From: Clostridiales bacterium
GTDB lineage: Bacteria; Bacillota; Clostridia; Christensenellales; CAG-314
Length of the DNA stretch: 49,236 nt
Reading direction: 5' to 3'
Assembly (NCBI GenBank): GCA_003537755.1
Contig: DPQS01000019.1
Coordinates: 16,936 to 66,171 of the forward strand
Part shown: positions 43,201 through 49,236 of the stretch, piece after piece
How positions within the stretch are numbered: the first letter of the stretch is position 1
Layout of the letters: each line of letters begins with the position of its first letter
The notes under the pieces: model-generated
Databases searched by the model: none
Told to the model about the DNA's origin: nothing
Seen by the model: only the letters and a program-made list of their open reading frames with translations
Program-made: the position numbers and the translations under genes

Positions 43201-43401
43201 AAGGGCGAAACTGCAAAACACGATTACGGCAGCCATGATTCCGTAAAAAGCCATGCCGAAACTTCCCACAAAGAAGTTGGCAACGTTTTTCATAAAGGAA
43301 TTGAAGTATCTTCCGCAAAAGGCAAATATAATCAGCACCGAGGCAAGAGATACGCCGATGATGCTCCATGTTTTTGTTTTTGTAGAAACGTTTGCTTTCA
43401 T
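40291..43401 (-). CDS. ftsK: DNA translocase FtsK/SpoIIIE
   Basis: FtsK/SpoIIIE is a septum-bound hexameric DNA pump that clears or segregates chromosomes, including into the forespore. The 1036-residue protein has four N-terminal membrane segments (about 10-175) and a long low-complexity linker rich in T, P, Q, S, N and V (about 180-560). The alpha/beta motor domain follows with Walker A GQTNSGKS (about 687-694) and CDELADLM (Walker B, about 795). The C-terminal winged-helix gamma domain (ALRYWLEHNSGKASIASIQR) reads orienting sequences. The linker of nearly 400 residues is longer than in Bacillus SpoIIIE and repeats short TTPVAPV-like motifs. Confidence 0.97.
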   Translation of the reverse strand: MKANVSTKTKTWSIIGVSLASVLIIFAFCGRYFNSFMKNVANFFVGSFGMAFYGIMAAVIVFCSFALAGKRVRIPGKYLAHFIMLFVAVVLFVHTLTTTFLPHDSFSKYVGYVYNYYDAVPTFGGVVFGSIAYALQSVLHLAGALIVYAALLAETVFMVGDFFYAYATGRLSLTRETKREQTPVTDDDRSQTVTPSVAPVEESRTETAYDRAMSILYPPAEQSVKPVQVTNVTPTQNFDVADRSTLSDDAGSTKKPTAEELLFPKEVLDRNRTSGTTQNSNNGAGGSVNNGYFNSDGLERTQQNISAEPTINGGSYFSTPTRQDTVTTQPWQTTPAADTPYKPDASANSANKPADNASSQVATNGTSQSGGWRIHQSAVNNADKNVTQSSMSQTAASPVSSPKNDTPTTPVAPVQTTQATTSANDNSRYDVNNFTDSASGVTHTDETDIDIVNAVADDMEPDYNPLPVANDNATADEDDCPFVDEQPEPVSVAPVPVPSPAPAPVAAQPTTTAPEATTESAQPETETVHRYAEYVKPPIELLAEPQPYVDDEAEERQAAADAIIRKLAVFNIQVSLENIIVGPAFSRYLFKVLSEKTRMSDFAKYSDDIRGCIEAPDDIRILAPVPSTNLIGIEVANKHRTTVTMREMLESPEFVNAKGNLCFVVGKAISGKVIVKDLTKLTHLLVAGQTNSGKSVCVHSLIISMLYKYGPEYVRFLMVDPKIVELSRYNGLPHMLTTEAITEVNDALAGMDYLVNEMEARYQLFKGAGVGNIAEYNRRIAGSTEKQRLPYIVFVCDELADLMARNRAGFEGKLCRLSAKARAAGIHLVLATQRPDVKTITGTIKSNLPARFALTTASPVDSVTILGCGGAEKLLNYGDMLVSDPSVSEQERVQGCFVSNDELHDVVDFLRGQNECYFDAKVAKEIFVTQAQAEAAEREAQLEAEAAANAANKENQIDPYCKRALRYWLEHNSGKASIASIQRNLGIGFNRAGRIVAQLQQLHYIEEPAPSESGSKPLKVLVTVEQLDELLPDQEG

Positions 43402-43474
43402 TTACTAAACCTCCGTTTTGCCGACGGGAAGCCCGACGGTGAAACACACAGCAAAGTGAATTGTAGACTGTATT

Positions 43475-43503
43475 ATTATACAATATTATTTCAATTAAAT
43501 CAA
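43475..43503 (-). promoter_or_regulatory. SigA-type promoter for ftsK
   Basis: On the minus strand TTGATT (43498-43503) and TATAAT (43475-43480) are separated by 17 bp, giving a leader of about 65 nt. Confidence 0.65.
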
Positions 43504-43647
43504 CATTTCAAAACCAAAGAAAATTGCATATTTTTCACTATTGCCGACAAGCCTCGTCCGCTGTATAACGCGCAACCGCATTGACCGCAGAATTTTCCTA
43601 TGCTGCAAAAATCTGACAAATAAATCAATAAACTTTTTTGACGTGTT

Positions 43648-43676
43648 TTGACAAGACGGGCGCGGCGCGGTATAAT
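43648..43676 (+). promoter_or_regulatory. Perfect consensus SigA promoter for mscS
   Basis: TTGACA (43648-43653) and TATAAT (43671-43676) match the consensus at all 12 positions with a 17-bp spacer, which is unusually GC-rich (GGCGCGGCGCGG). The start of mscS is about 30 nt downstream of the predicted transcription start. Confidence 0.93.
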
Positions 43677-43710
43677 ATATCGGTAAAAATCAAGGAGGAT
43701 TTGTTTTACC

Positions 43711-44586
43711 ATGGATTGGGGAAAATTTTGGCAGGACCTGCAAAGTTGGGTAACAAATACCGGCATAAAAATCGTAATCGCGCTGGTTGTGTTGATTGTG
43801 TCGTTTTTGCTGATCAACTGGCTCTGCAAATCGATTGCCAAGCGCGGCAAAAAATTGCAGGAACAAAAACACTTTGACAAAACACTGTACCGCACGCTTT
43901 CGCACGTGCTAAGTATTACGCTTAAAATTCTGGTAGTAATCGGTCTGGTCGGTTACCTCGGTCTGGACACAAGCGGCGTTACCGCACTCATTGCTTCTCT
44001 CGGCGTTGGCGTAGGTCTTGCCGTAAACGGAACACTCAGCAACCTTGCAGGCGGATTTTTGCTGCTGGTTACGCGCCCGTTCAAAGTTGACGACTACATC
44101 GCTGCCAACGGTTACGAAGGTACCGTCGAAGATATCTTTATTTGCTACACAAAAATCCGCACCGTGGACTGCAAGGTTGTGTACCTGCCCAACGGCGCAC
44201 TCAGCACCACTCAGATTGTCAACTACACCGAAAAAGGCAAACGTCGTCTGGACGTAACCTTCGGCGTAAGCTACGACGATGACTTTGAAAAGGCAAAATC
44301 GCTTATTGCCGAAGTGGTTGCGGCAAACGACAAAATTCACACCGACCCCGCGCCAAACATCCGCGTTACGGCGCAGTCGGCAAGCAGCATCGACATCACA
44401 TGTATGGTCTGGTGCAACGGCGAGGACTACTGGAACAACAAGTTTTATTTGCTGGAGGAAGTCAAGCGCAAGTTTGACGAAAACGGCATCACCATTCCCT
44501 ACAACCAACTGGACGTACATGTAAAAAGCGACGCCGCGGCAATTGAAACAACCGCAACCGACGATAAAGCAAACGGCGCAAACTAA
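43711..44586 (+). CDS. mscS: Small-conductance mechanosensitive channel (MscS family)
   Basis: MscS opens under membrane tension to release solutes on hypo-osmotic shock. The 291-residue protein has about three membrane helices, with the pore helix GVTALIASLGVGVGLAVNG (about 89-107) followed by TLSNLAGGFLLLVTRPFKVDDYI. A beta domain with VEDIFICYTKIRTVD and LPNGALSTTQIVNY, and a C-terminal alpha/beta domain with EVKRKFDENGITIPYNQLDV, complete the family pattern. GGAGG lies 12 nt before the ATG, a slightly long spacing. It is divergent from ftsK. Confidence 0.95.
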   Translation: MDWGKFWQDLQSWVTNTGIKIVIALVVLIVSFLLINWLCKSIAKRGKKLQEQKHFDKTLYRTLSHVLSITLKILVVIGLVGYLGLDTSGVTALIASLGVGVGLAVNGTLSNLAGGFLLLVTRPFKVDDYIAANGYEGTVEDIFICYTKIRTVDCKVVYLPNGALSTTQIVNYTEKGKRRLDVTFGVSYDDDFEKAKSLIAEVVAANDKIHTDPAPNIRVTAQSASSIDITCMVWCNGEDYWNNKFYLLEEVKRKFDENGITIPYNQLDVHVKSDAAAIETTATDDKANGAN

Positions 44587-44653
44587 TTGAATTTTTGAGT
44601 TTTATTTGTCTGAAAAGCCCCAAAACGTCCCGACTATAACGAAAAACGGCATT

Positions 44654-44692
44654 AAATGAAGTACTATGTGTGACGTAGTACTTCATTTTTTA
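44654..44692 (+). terminator. Terminator of mscS built from a palindromic repeat remnant (copy F)
   Basis: AAATGAAGTACTA (44654-44666) pairs with TAGTACTTCATTT (44676-44688), followed by a T-run, about 70 nt after the mscS stop. The centre GTACTATGTGTGACGTAGTAC resembles copy C of the palindromic family, with changes in the loop and no second motif. Confidence 0.8.
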
Positions 44693-44930
44693 TGCGTCAC
44701 CGCAATCGCCACCTCGCAACTGACCAAGTGAGCCGTCAGGACAAAACAACGCGCAGAAAGCCACTCACACGAACAAAATCCCGTGCGACAAAACTTCGCC
44801 GTTGGCAATCCGTGCAAAATACACGCACCGATTTACAACAAAATCGGCTTGACGGGCAAGCGACGACACAATCGCCACACCACACCGCCGCCGACGAAAA
44901 ACACGAAAAACAACATCTCGCAACAAATCA
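44693..44930. other. Convergent gap between mscS and flavoprotein, nothing coding recognised
   Basis: The stretch is rich in CGC/ACA triplets and has a small hairpin (CCGATTT..AAAATCGG near 44830-44850). No frame on either strand has a ribosome site or family resemblance. Confidence 0.35.
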
Positions 44931-44964
44931 AAAGTGCGCTTCGGAATATTCCGAAGCGCACTTT
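44931..44964 (-). terminator. Perfect 34-bp palindrome, terminator of the iron-sulfur flavoprotein gene
   Basis: AAAGTGCGCTTCGGAAT and its exact complement form an uninterrupted palindrome. On the minus strand the 3' side ends CACTTTTG, a short T-run. It lies about 30 nt after the stop codon and may stop transcription from both sides. Confidence 0.7.
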
Positions 44965-44996
44965 GTTACAGCGATAAATTACAAGTGAAGTGTTAA

Positions 44997-45539
44997 CTAT
45001 TTGATTTTTGCGCCCGTTGCGTATGCTTCGGCAAGACCTTCGTGACCTGCGATTTCGCCGCCGTCGGCAACGCCGCCCACAAACACTTTACCTGCAAGAT
45101 GAGCACGCTCAAAGCATTCTATCCAACCTTCCAATCCGCTGACGGCACGCTTGTCCGTTTCAGGGTCGGTGTCCGCTGCCGTGCTGAGCAGGTACACATC
45201 GGTAAACTTGTAATCCGTTCCGTACAGCGGATTGAGTCTGTCAAGCAGGGTCTTGAGTTGACCGCTCATTTCGTAGTAGTAAATCGGGGTTGCAAATGCC
45301 ACCACGTCGGCTTGCTTAATGAGCTCGGCAATGGCGCGAGCGTCGTCAGCCAACACGCACTTACCGGTATTCTGACAGGACAGGCAGCCTACACAAAAGT
45401 TGATTTTCTTTCCTCGAAGGGACACCACCGTCACTTCGTTGCCTGCTGCTTTTGCGCCCTCGACAAACTTACTCAGCAGCGTTTCCGAGTTGCTGTTTGC
45501 GCGTAGACTTGAACTGATTGCTACGATTTTCTTTGACAT
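44997..45539 (-). CDS. Iron-sulfur flavoprotein / flavodoxin-fold NAD(P)H reductase
   Basis: This is a flavodoxin-fold FMN reductase. The 180-residue product has the FMN phosphate loop SSSLRANSNSETLL (about 7-20) and the compact cysteine motif CVGCLSCQNTGKC (about 47-59), which fits the CX2CX2CX4-7C cluster-binding pattern of archaeal and clostridial Isf proteins. TPIYYYEMSGQLKTLLDRLN (about 85-104) is the second flavin contact. The ATG at 45539 has GAGAGGAAAA upstream. The electron donor and acceptor are unknown. Confidence 0.9.
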   Translation of the reverse strand: MSKKIVAISSSLRANSNSETLLSKFVEGAKAAGNEVTVVSLRGKKINFCVGCLSCQNTGKCVLADDARAIAELIKQADVVAFATPIYYYEMSGQLKTLLDRLNPLYGTDYKFTDVYLLSTAADTDPETDKRAVSGLEGWIECFERAHLAGKVFVGGVADGGEIAGHEGLAEAYATGAKIK

Positions 45540-45696
45540 GTTTTTCCTCTCGATAGTATTTATTTTGCTTTTCAATTGTATGGCTTAAAGTCAACTTCAA
45601 GTCAAGCGTTTGAAGCAAAAAGTCGGCATAAAACCAACCTTGTTTGTTAGCAAATGAAATTTGTTTCTTAACCGCGAGCGCACGCCCTATGCTTAC
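45540..45696. other. Intergenic stretch upstream of the flavoprotein gene
   Basis: This region must contain the promoter of the minus-strand flavoprotein gene, but no convincing -35/-10 pair could be chosen. No repeat copy is present. Confidence 0.3.
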
Positions 45697-45880
45697 TTAT
45701 TTTTTCGTCACGGCGTTACCGGAAATTTGCGCTGTCGCGTTATTCAAATCTACGGGCAGCAATGCATCGATTGCATTGATAATTCCGTTGCGGTAGCGTT
45801 ACTTCATGCGGATTTTGTCTGTTTCCGTGACAAGCTGTGCGCCAAACTTGCTTGTAATACCGTTAAAAGTAAATAAAGAC
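45697..45880 (-). pseudogene. Possible gene remnant with one internal stop
   Basis: The minus strand reads NGITSKFGAQLVTETDKIRMK, a TAA at 45799-45801, then RYRNGIINAIDALL and PVDLNNATAQISGNAVTKK to a TAA at 45697-45699, in one frame. Amino-acid composition looks protein-like. The opposite strand has the open, C/F/H-rich frame that typically shadows real genes in this window. No start codon, ribosome site or family was identified, so this is tentative. Confidence 0.25.
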
Positions 45881-45907
45881 AGGCGCACTTACGCAAAGTA
45901 CGCCTGT
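45879..45907 (-). terminator. Rho-independent terminator of fakA
   Basis: On the minus strand ACAGGCGTACTT pairs with AAGTGCGCCTGT (one mismatch) around a 5-nt loop, followed by CTTTATTTA. It is about 25 nt after the fakA stop codon. Confidence 0.75.
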
Positions 45908-45930
45908 AAATTTCTGTTAACTGTTGACCT

Positions 45931-47607
45931 TTACTCTACGCTCAGTACGTAGTAATACAAGGGTTGACCGCCGTAGTGAAGGATAAACTCCACGTCTGGG
46001 TGCGTTTCGGCAAGTTTTTCGACATATGCTTCGGCATCTTCTTCCTTGACGTCGATACCGTAGTACAGCGTAACAACTTCCTTATCTTCGGTAAGCATGC
46101 TGTCGATAAGGTTGGTCGTAACGGCTTCCACGTCGGAGCCTGTCGTGACCAGTTGACCTTTGTCAATACCGATGATATCGCCCTTTTTGATGGACAATTT
46201 GCCGATTTGCGTATCGCGCACGGCGTAGGTAACCTGTCCTGCGTCGATATTTACGAAACTTGCGTTCATTTCCTTAAGGTTGTCGGCAAGGCTGGCTTCG
46301 GGGTTGAAACTTAGCACTGCCGCAAGACCTTGCGGAATATCCTTGGTTTGCAGTACAAAAATGTTGCGGTTTGGCACCAGCATACGCGACTGCTCTGCCG
46401 ACAAAATGATGTTTTTGTTGTTGGGCAGAATAATGATGTTTTCCGCATTGATTTTTTTGCAAGCCTGCGCAATGTCGTCGGCGGACGGGTTCATTGTCTG
46501 ACCACCTTCGATAACCTGGTCAACAAGCAAATCCTTGAAGATTGCCTGGAAACCTTCGCCTGCGCACACCGCAAGAATACCGATGGGCTTGCGTTCCGCC
46601 TCGTACTTGGCGCGAAGTTGACGGTTCTGCTCCATCATGTTTTCAATCTTAACCTTGTCCAGTTCGCCCAGTTGCAAAGCCTTGCTCAGGGCCTTGCCCG
46701 GGTTGTTGGTGTGTACATGCACCTTGACAAGATTGAGGTCGCCGATACAAATTACGCTGTTGCCTATGTCGTTGAGGTATTCGCGCAACTTGTCTATGTC
46801 GGTAAGGGTTGTCTTGGGTTTGATGTTGATAATAAAAAATTCCGTGCAGTACCCGAAGTCCAGCTCGCCCAGGGATTCGTAATCCACAACAAGGTCGTTG
46901 TCGTCGGGGAAAATGCTGTCGCTGCCGGCAGGTTTGGCTTCGGCAAGCGTGTATTCCTCTGCGCCGGACACTTCCTGGTCCAGGTAGCCCATGATAAGCC
47001 CCTTGAACATGGTAATCAAGCCGAATCCGCCGCTGTCCACTACGCCTGCACGCTTCAGCACTTCCAGCATGTCGGGGGTTTTGGCAAGAATTTCTTCGCC
47101 CTTGGCAAGGGTCGCGTTCATCAACTTTTCAATGCTGTTGGTGCGCTTAGCCTGGTCTACGGCCTCTTCCGCCATGTAGCGGATGACTGTCAGGATTGTG
47201 CCTTCCTTAGGTTTGCTTACTGCGCGATAGGCAAGTTCCGCACCTTCGCGAAGTCCTTTGGCAAATTGTTTGGCGTCACATTCCTCTTTGGTGGCGATTA
47301 CATTGCTGAAACCTTTAAGAATCTGTGACAAAATTACGCCGCTGTTGCCGCGTGCGCCGCGAAGTGCGCCTTTGGCAAGTTTATCGGCGAAGTCAGCCAT
47401 ACTTGTGGTATCTACCGAACTGATTTCCTTAACTGCCGACATCATTGTCAGCGACATGTTTGTACCTGTGTCGCCGTCGGGTACGGGGAATACGTTAAGT
47501 GCGTCCACCTGAGCTTTGTTTACTTCCAACATTTTTCCGCCGGCGATAAACATACGTTTCATCACCGACATGGTAATATGCGTTGTATTTGAACGTGCTG
47601 AAGACAT
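45931..47607 (-). CDS. fakA: DAK2/DegV-like domain protein, fatty acid kinase FakA family (YloV)
   Basis: FakA-type proteins phosphorylate fatty acids bound to FakB (DegV) partners, feeding exogenous fatty acids into phospholipid synthesis. The 558-residue protein opens with a DhaL/DAK2 ATP-binding domain (about 10-205) bearing NVFPVPDGDTGTNM with the Mg-binding aspartates, then RGARGNSGVILSQI and VDSGGFGL. The C-terminal DAK1-like part (about 215-558) follows. The start has GAGAGG at 8 nt. It is located directly after an Asp23-like gene, the common yloU-yloV order; FakB is not in the window. Confidence 0.92.
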   Translation of the reverse strand: MSSARSNTTHITMSVMKRMFIAGGKMLEVNKAQVDALNVFPVPDGDTGTNMSLTMMSAVKEISSVDTTSMADFADKLAKGALRGARGNSGVILSQILKGFSNVIATKEECDAKQFAKGLREGAELAYRAVSKPKEGTILTVIRYMAEEAVDQAKRTNSIEKLMNATLAKGEEILAKTPDMLEVLKRAGVVDSGGFGLITMFKGLIMGYLDQEVSGAEEYTLAEAKPAGSDSIFPDDNDLVVDYESLGELDFGYCTEFFIINIKPKTTLTDIDKLREYLNDIGNSVICIGDLNLVKVHVHTNNPGKALSKALQLGELDKVKIENMMEQNRQLRAKYEAERKPIGILAVCAGEGFQAIFKDLLVDQVIEGGQTMNPSADDIAQACKKINAENIIILPNNKNIILSAEQSRMLVPNRNIFVLQTKDIPQGLAAVLSFNPEASLADNLKEMNASFVNIDAGQVTYAVRDTQIGKLSIKKGDIIGIDKGQLVTTGSDVEAVTTNLIDSMLTEDKEVVTLYYGIDVKEEDAEAYVEKLAETHPDVEFILHYGGQPLYYYVLSVE

Positions 47608-47634
47608 GAAATACCTCTCGGTTAATAGCGAAAA

Positions 47635-47985
47635 TTAAAGATTGACACCCACTACGTGGACGTCGATACTGTCCACAATCATACCCGTAAAGTGTTCCAA
47701 GCCGTACTTGACGGTGTTCTTCAAACTGGATGATACTGCCGACACAGGCAGCCCGTATTTAATTTTCACGAACAAATCTACGTAGATACGGTCCCCTTTG
47801 GTGGCTACGCGCACACCGCGGCTTTTGCCGTTGCGTTTGAAAAGATCACTGAACGAGTCTGAAAAACCAAAGGGCACAAGTTCGACCACGCCGTAACACT
47901 CTGCGGCAAAGTGACCCGCGAGCGATGCGATAACGTCGTCCGAAACGGCTATTGTACCATACGAATTTCTAGTGCGTAATGCCAT
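47635..47985 (-). CDS. Asp23/Gls24 family envelope stress protein (YloU)
   Basis: These small cytoplasmic proteins associate with the membrane and respond to envelope stress; the yloU subgroup is linked with fakA. The 116-residue product shows YGTIAVSDDVIASLAGHFAAE (about 8-28, in adjoining parts), CYGVVELVP, and the YVDLFVKIKYGLPV strand typical of the family. GAGGAAAAAT lies upstream of the ATG at 47985. It is 27 bp upstream of fakA and divergent from rpmB. Confidence 0.92.
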   Translation of the reverse strand: MALRTRNSYGTIAVSDDVIASLAGHFAAECYGVVELVPFGFSDSFSDLFKRNGKSRGVRVATKGDRIYVDLFVKIKYGLPVSAVSSSLKNTVKYGLEHFTGMIVDSIDVHVVGVNL

Positions 47986-48018
47986 TCGATTTTTCCTCCT
48001 GCATAATGGTGCTATCAT

Positions 48019-48047
48019 ATTTTACAGCAAAAGTGAAAAAAATTCAA
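48019..48047 (-). promoter_or_regulatory. SigA-type promoter for the asp23-like gene and fakA
   Basis: On the minus strand TTGAAT (48042-48047) and TAAAAT (48019-48024) are 17 bp apart, about 35 nt upstream of the start codon. Confidence 0.65.
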
Positions 48048-48128
48048 GTAATTTTACACGTTATATTGACCTTTAATGACTTTTTTAACTAATTTTTGCC
48101 CTTTTATGTTTTTTTTGTTGTTTTTTGC

Positions 48129-48157
48129 TTGCCAAACACGACAAGAAATGATATTAT
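48129..48157 (+). promoter_or_regulatory. SigA-type promoter for rpmB
   Basis: TTGCCA (48129-48134) and TATTAT (48152-48157) are 17 bp apart, giving a leader of about 45 nt. Confidence 0.7.
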
Positions 48158-48209
48158 ACTAAAGCGTGAAATTACGAAATACAAACTTTACCACTACGGA
48201 GGTGTAAAT

Positions 48210-48395
48210 ATGTCCAAGGTATGCGCTATATGCGGAAAAGGCAAGATGTCCGGCAACAAGGTGTCCCACTCCAACAGAAAGACTCCCAAAACCTACAATG
48301 CCAATTTGCAAAAAGTAAAAGTGGTTATTGACGGAAAAGAATCCACCGAATACGTTTGCACCCGTTGCATCAGAACAAGCAACAAGGAAGACTAA
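48210..48395 (+). CDS. rpmB: 50S ribosomal protein L28, zinc-binding form
   Basis: L28 is a small large-subunit protein. The 61-residue product has MSKVCAICGKGKMSGNKVSH at the start and CTRCIRTSNKED at the end, giving two Cys pairs (CxxC at 5 and 8, and CTRC) for a zinc ribbon, the C+ paralog type. GGAGG at 8 nt selects the ATG at 48210; the longer upstream frame is not family-like. Confidence 0.97.
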   Translation: MSKVCAICGKGKMSGNKVSHSNRKTPKTYNANLQKVKVVIDGKESTEYVCTRCIRTSNKED

Positions 48396-48410
48396 TTTAA
48401 TAAACTTCAA

Positions 48411-48452
48411 ATGCGCCTTGACTACGTTAAGTCAGGGCGCATTTTTCTTTTT
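48411..48452 (+). terminator. Rho-independent terminator of rpmB
   Basis: ATGCGCCTTGACT pairs with AGTCAGGGCGCAT (G-T pair included) around a short loop and is followed by TTTTTCTTTTT, 16 nt past the stop codon. Confidence 0.92.
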
Positions 48453-48556
48453 GCATTCGATTTTACACCACTTATATTATTGAAATTACATAGACAGAAT
48501 TAAGATACGCTGTTGATTTGTTTATTCAACAAAATTAGTTTTCAACCACGGGTCCC

Positions 48557-48680
48557 GTCAAGGTGTCAACTCTCTGCGAACGCGTGCTCGCTCGCTTCAC
48601 TTCGGGCAATATAGTTTAATGGTAGGTAGCCTACCCAGCCGCGCCCTCGTTCAGATGTCACTGCGAGTAGACACCTTGAC
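48557..48680. repeat. Composite repeat core, inverted copy M
   Basis: The reverse complement carries the same core as copies C1 and C2 (GTGACATCTGAACGAGGGCG, GGTAGGCTACCTACCA, GCCCGAAGTGAAGCGAGCG). Its ends are 16-bp inverted repeats, GTCAAGGTGTCAACTC and GAGTAGACACCTTGAC (15 of 16 pair). These ends differ in sequence from those of the other copies. It is the only copy without the left flank module. Confidence 0.82.
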
Positions 48681-48946
48681 ACCCGCCATATTACTAATCG
48701 GAAATTTACAACTTATTAGCGTTATTGAATTAAACAATACAAAAATACTTTCTATGACAAATTTTGCACTACTTTACACTACGACCATTTTCTGTTTTTA
48801 CAAAAATAAAAAAAGCCCTTGACCATGAGGGGTGGGTGGTCGGGATAGCGGCGCTGTGGGGGTATCACCAAAAGTGCTGACGTTGAAAACGGCTATATAT
48901 CTGTTATCTGTAATTCAGACGTTACTACAAATAATTGCAGACGAGC
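48681..48946. other. AT-rich gap between repeat copies
   Basis: No gene was recognised. The short open frame starting at 48619 lies mostly in repeat DNA and has no ribosome site. Confidence 0.35.
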
Positions 48947-49006
48947 GGAACCCTTTCGGGGGATTGCCACGGCGCGACAAATACTGTCGCTTCTCGCAAT
49001 GACATA
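48947..49006. repeat. Dispersed palindrome of the cattgcgag / ggcaatccccc type, copy 3
   Basis: It reads GGAACCCTTTCGGGGGATTG, then GCGACA..TGTCGC as inner stem, then TCTCGCAATGACAT. It is nearly identical to 15475-15533 and in the same position ahead of the composite repeat. Confidence 0.78.
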
Positions 49007-49041
49007 ATTTGAAATAAGCACGATATAGCCTGCTTTCTTAC

Positions 49042-49236
49042 TACGTCCGCCGAAGTTAGTCAACTTGAAGTAGGCAAGCCGATTACAAACTGTTAGCAGG
49101 CGTTATCGGGGGTGGCGAGGTGTTGCCACGAAGCGACATCTGAACGAGGGCGCGGCTGGGTAGGCTACCTACCACTAAATCACAATGCCCGAAGTGAAGC
49201 GAGCGAGCACGCGTTCGCACTCGTGGCAATTCCTCG
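49042..49236. repeat. Composite repeat, copy C2 (runs off the window end)
   Basis: The left flank (from TACGTCCGCCGAAGTT at 49042) and core match copy C1. The core ends CGAGGTGTTGCCACGA (49116-49131) and TCGTGGCAATTCCTCG (49221-49236) pair at 14 of 16 positions. The window stops inside or at the end of the element. Confidence 0.82.

Noticed and set aside
45661..45876. 71-codon plus-strand open frame
   Set aside because: No ribosome site, shadow-like composition, and no family. The minus strand is the better candidate for past coding capacity.
48619..48822. 67-codon plus-strand frame near the right end
   Set aside because: Its first half lies in the inverted composite repeat and it has no ribosome site.

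Overview
The window reads as chromosomal core DNA of an endospore-forming, uncultured-type member of the Clostridia (Firmicutes). The evidence is gene content and order. There is a spoVAC-spoVAD-spoVAE operon followed by yunB, a site-2 protease-scpA-scpB cluster with DUF2953, ytfJ and two DacF-type carboxypeptidases, an ftsK-rimO-pgsA-cinA-recA run, an IspH-S1 fusion next to plsC, a Phe T-box ahead of pheST, and rpmB divergent from asp23/fakA. The InlB-type repeat lipoprotein and the many short repeats resemble gut clostridial genomes such as Christensenellales, but that placement is only a guess. I recognise 37 protein genes; 34 are on the minus strand, so the window probably lies in one replichore. 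No rRNA, tRNA, transposase, phage gene or CRISPR array was seen.

Layout. 1-672: repeats only. 673-3232: sulfur trafficking (thiI, cysteine desulfurase). 3432-12140: a T-box-controlled run pheS-pheT-U32 hydroxylase-mutS2. 12348-15057: sporulation genes yunB and spoVA. 15058-16023: a repeat-rich gap. 16024-24484: surE, flavoprotein, aroH chorismate mutase, plsC, ispH-S1, rpsO, pnp, all read leftwards. 24743-33517: rluB, dacF, ytfJ, DUF2953, an InlB-repeat lipoprotein, scpB, scpA, M50 protease, second dacF. 33960-35042: a plus-strand PAP2 protein. 35397-43401: recA, cinA, pgsA, rimO, ftsK. 43711-48395: mscS, an iron-sulfur flavoprotein, fakA, asp23-like, rpmB. 48396-49236: repeats.

The genes are mostly conserved. 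The unusual content is a dense set of small structured repeats. The most striking is a roughly 45-50 bp palindromic element with the core ACTAT-N7-ATAGT. It occurs about eight times, always in the same orientation. Several copies sit in 5' leaders (nifS, pheS, recA, dacF). Two copies lie inside genes (the U32 protein and a flavoprotein) and are read in the same frame, giving similar peptides (QKxGxSxxTIxDxV). The outer stem pairs change together between copies. This resembles the protein-coding palindromic elements described in Rickettsia and is my best candidate for something undescribed here.

Other families are: a composite element of about 125 bp with a constant core but copy-specific, self-complementary ends; a palindrome of the tcattgcgag/ggcaatccccc type; long hairpins placed just after stop codons whose stems differ in sequence but stay paired; and local tandem hairpins. 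Regulatory features include the Phe T-box with its promoter and terminator, a near-consensus promoter giving an apparently leaderless M50 mRNA, a perfect -35/-10 promoter ahead of mscS, forespore-sigma-like sites ahead of spoVAC and the second dacF, and several rho-independent terminators.
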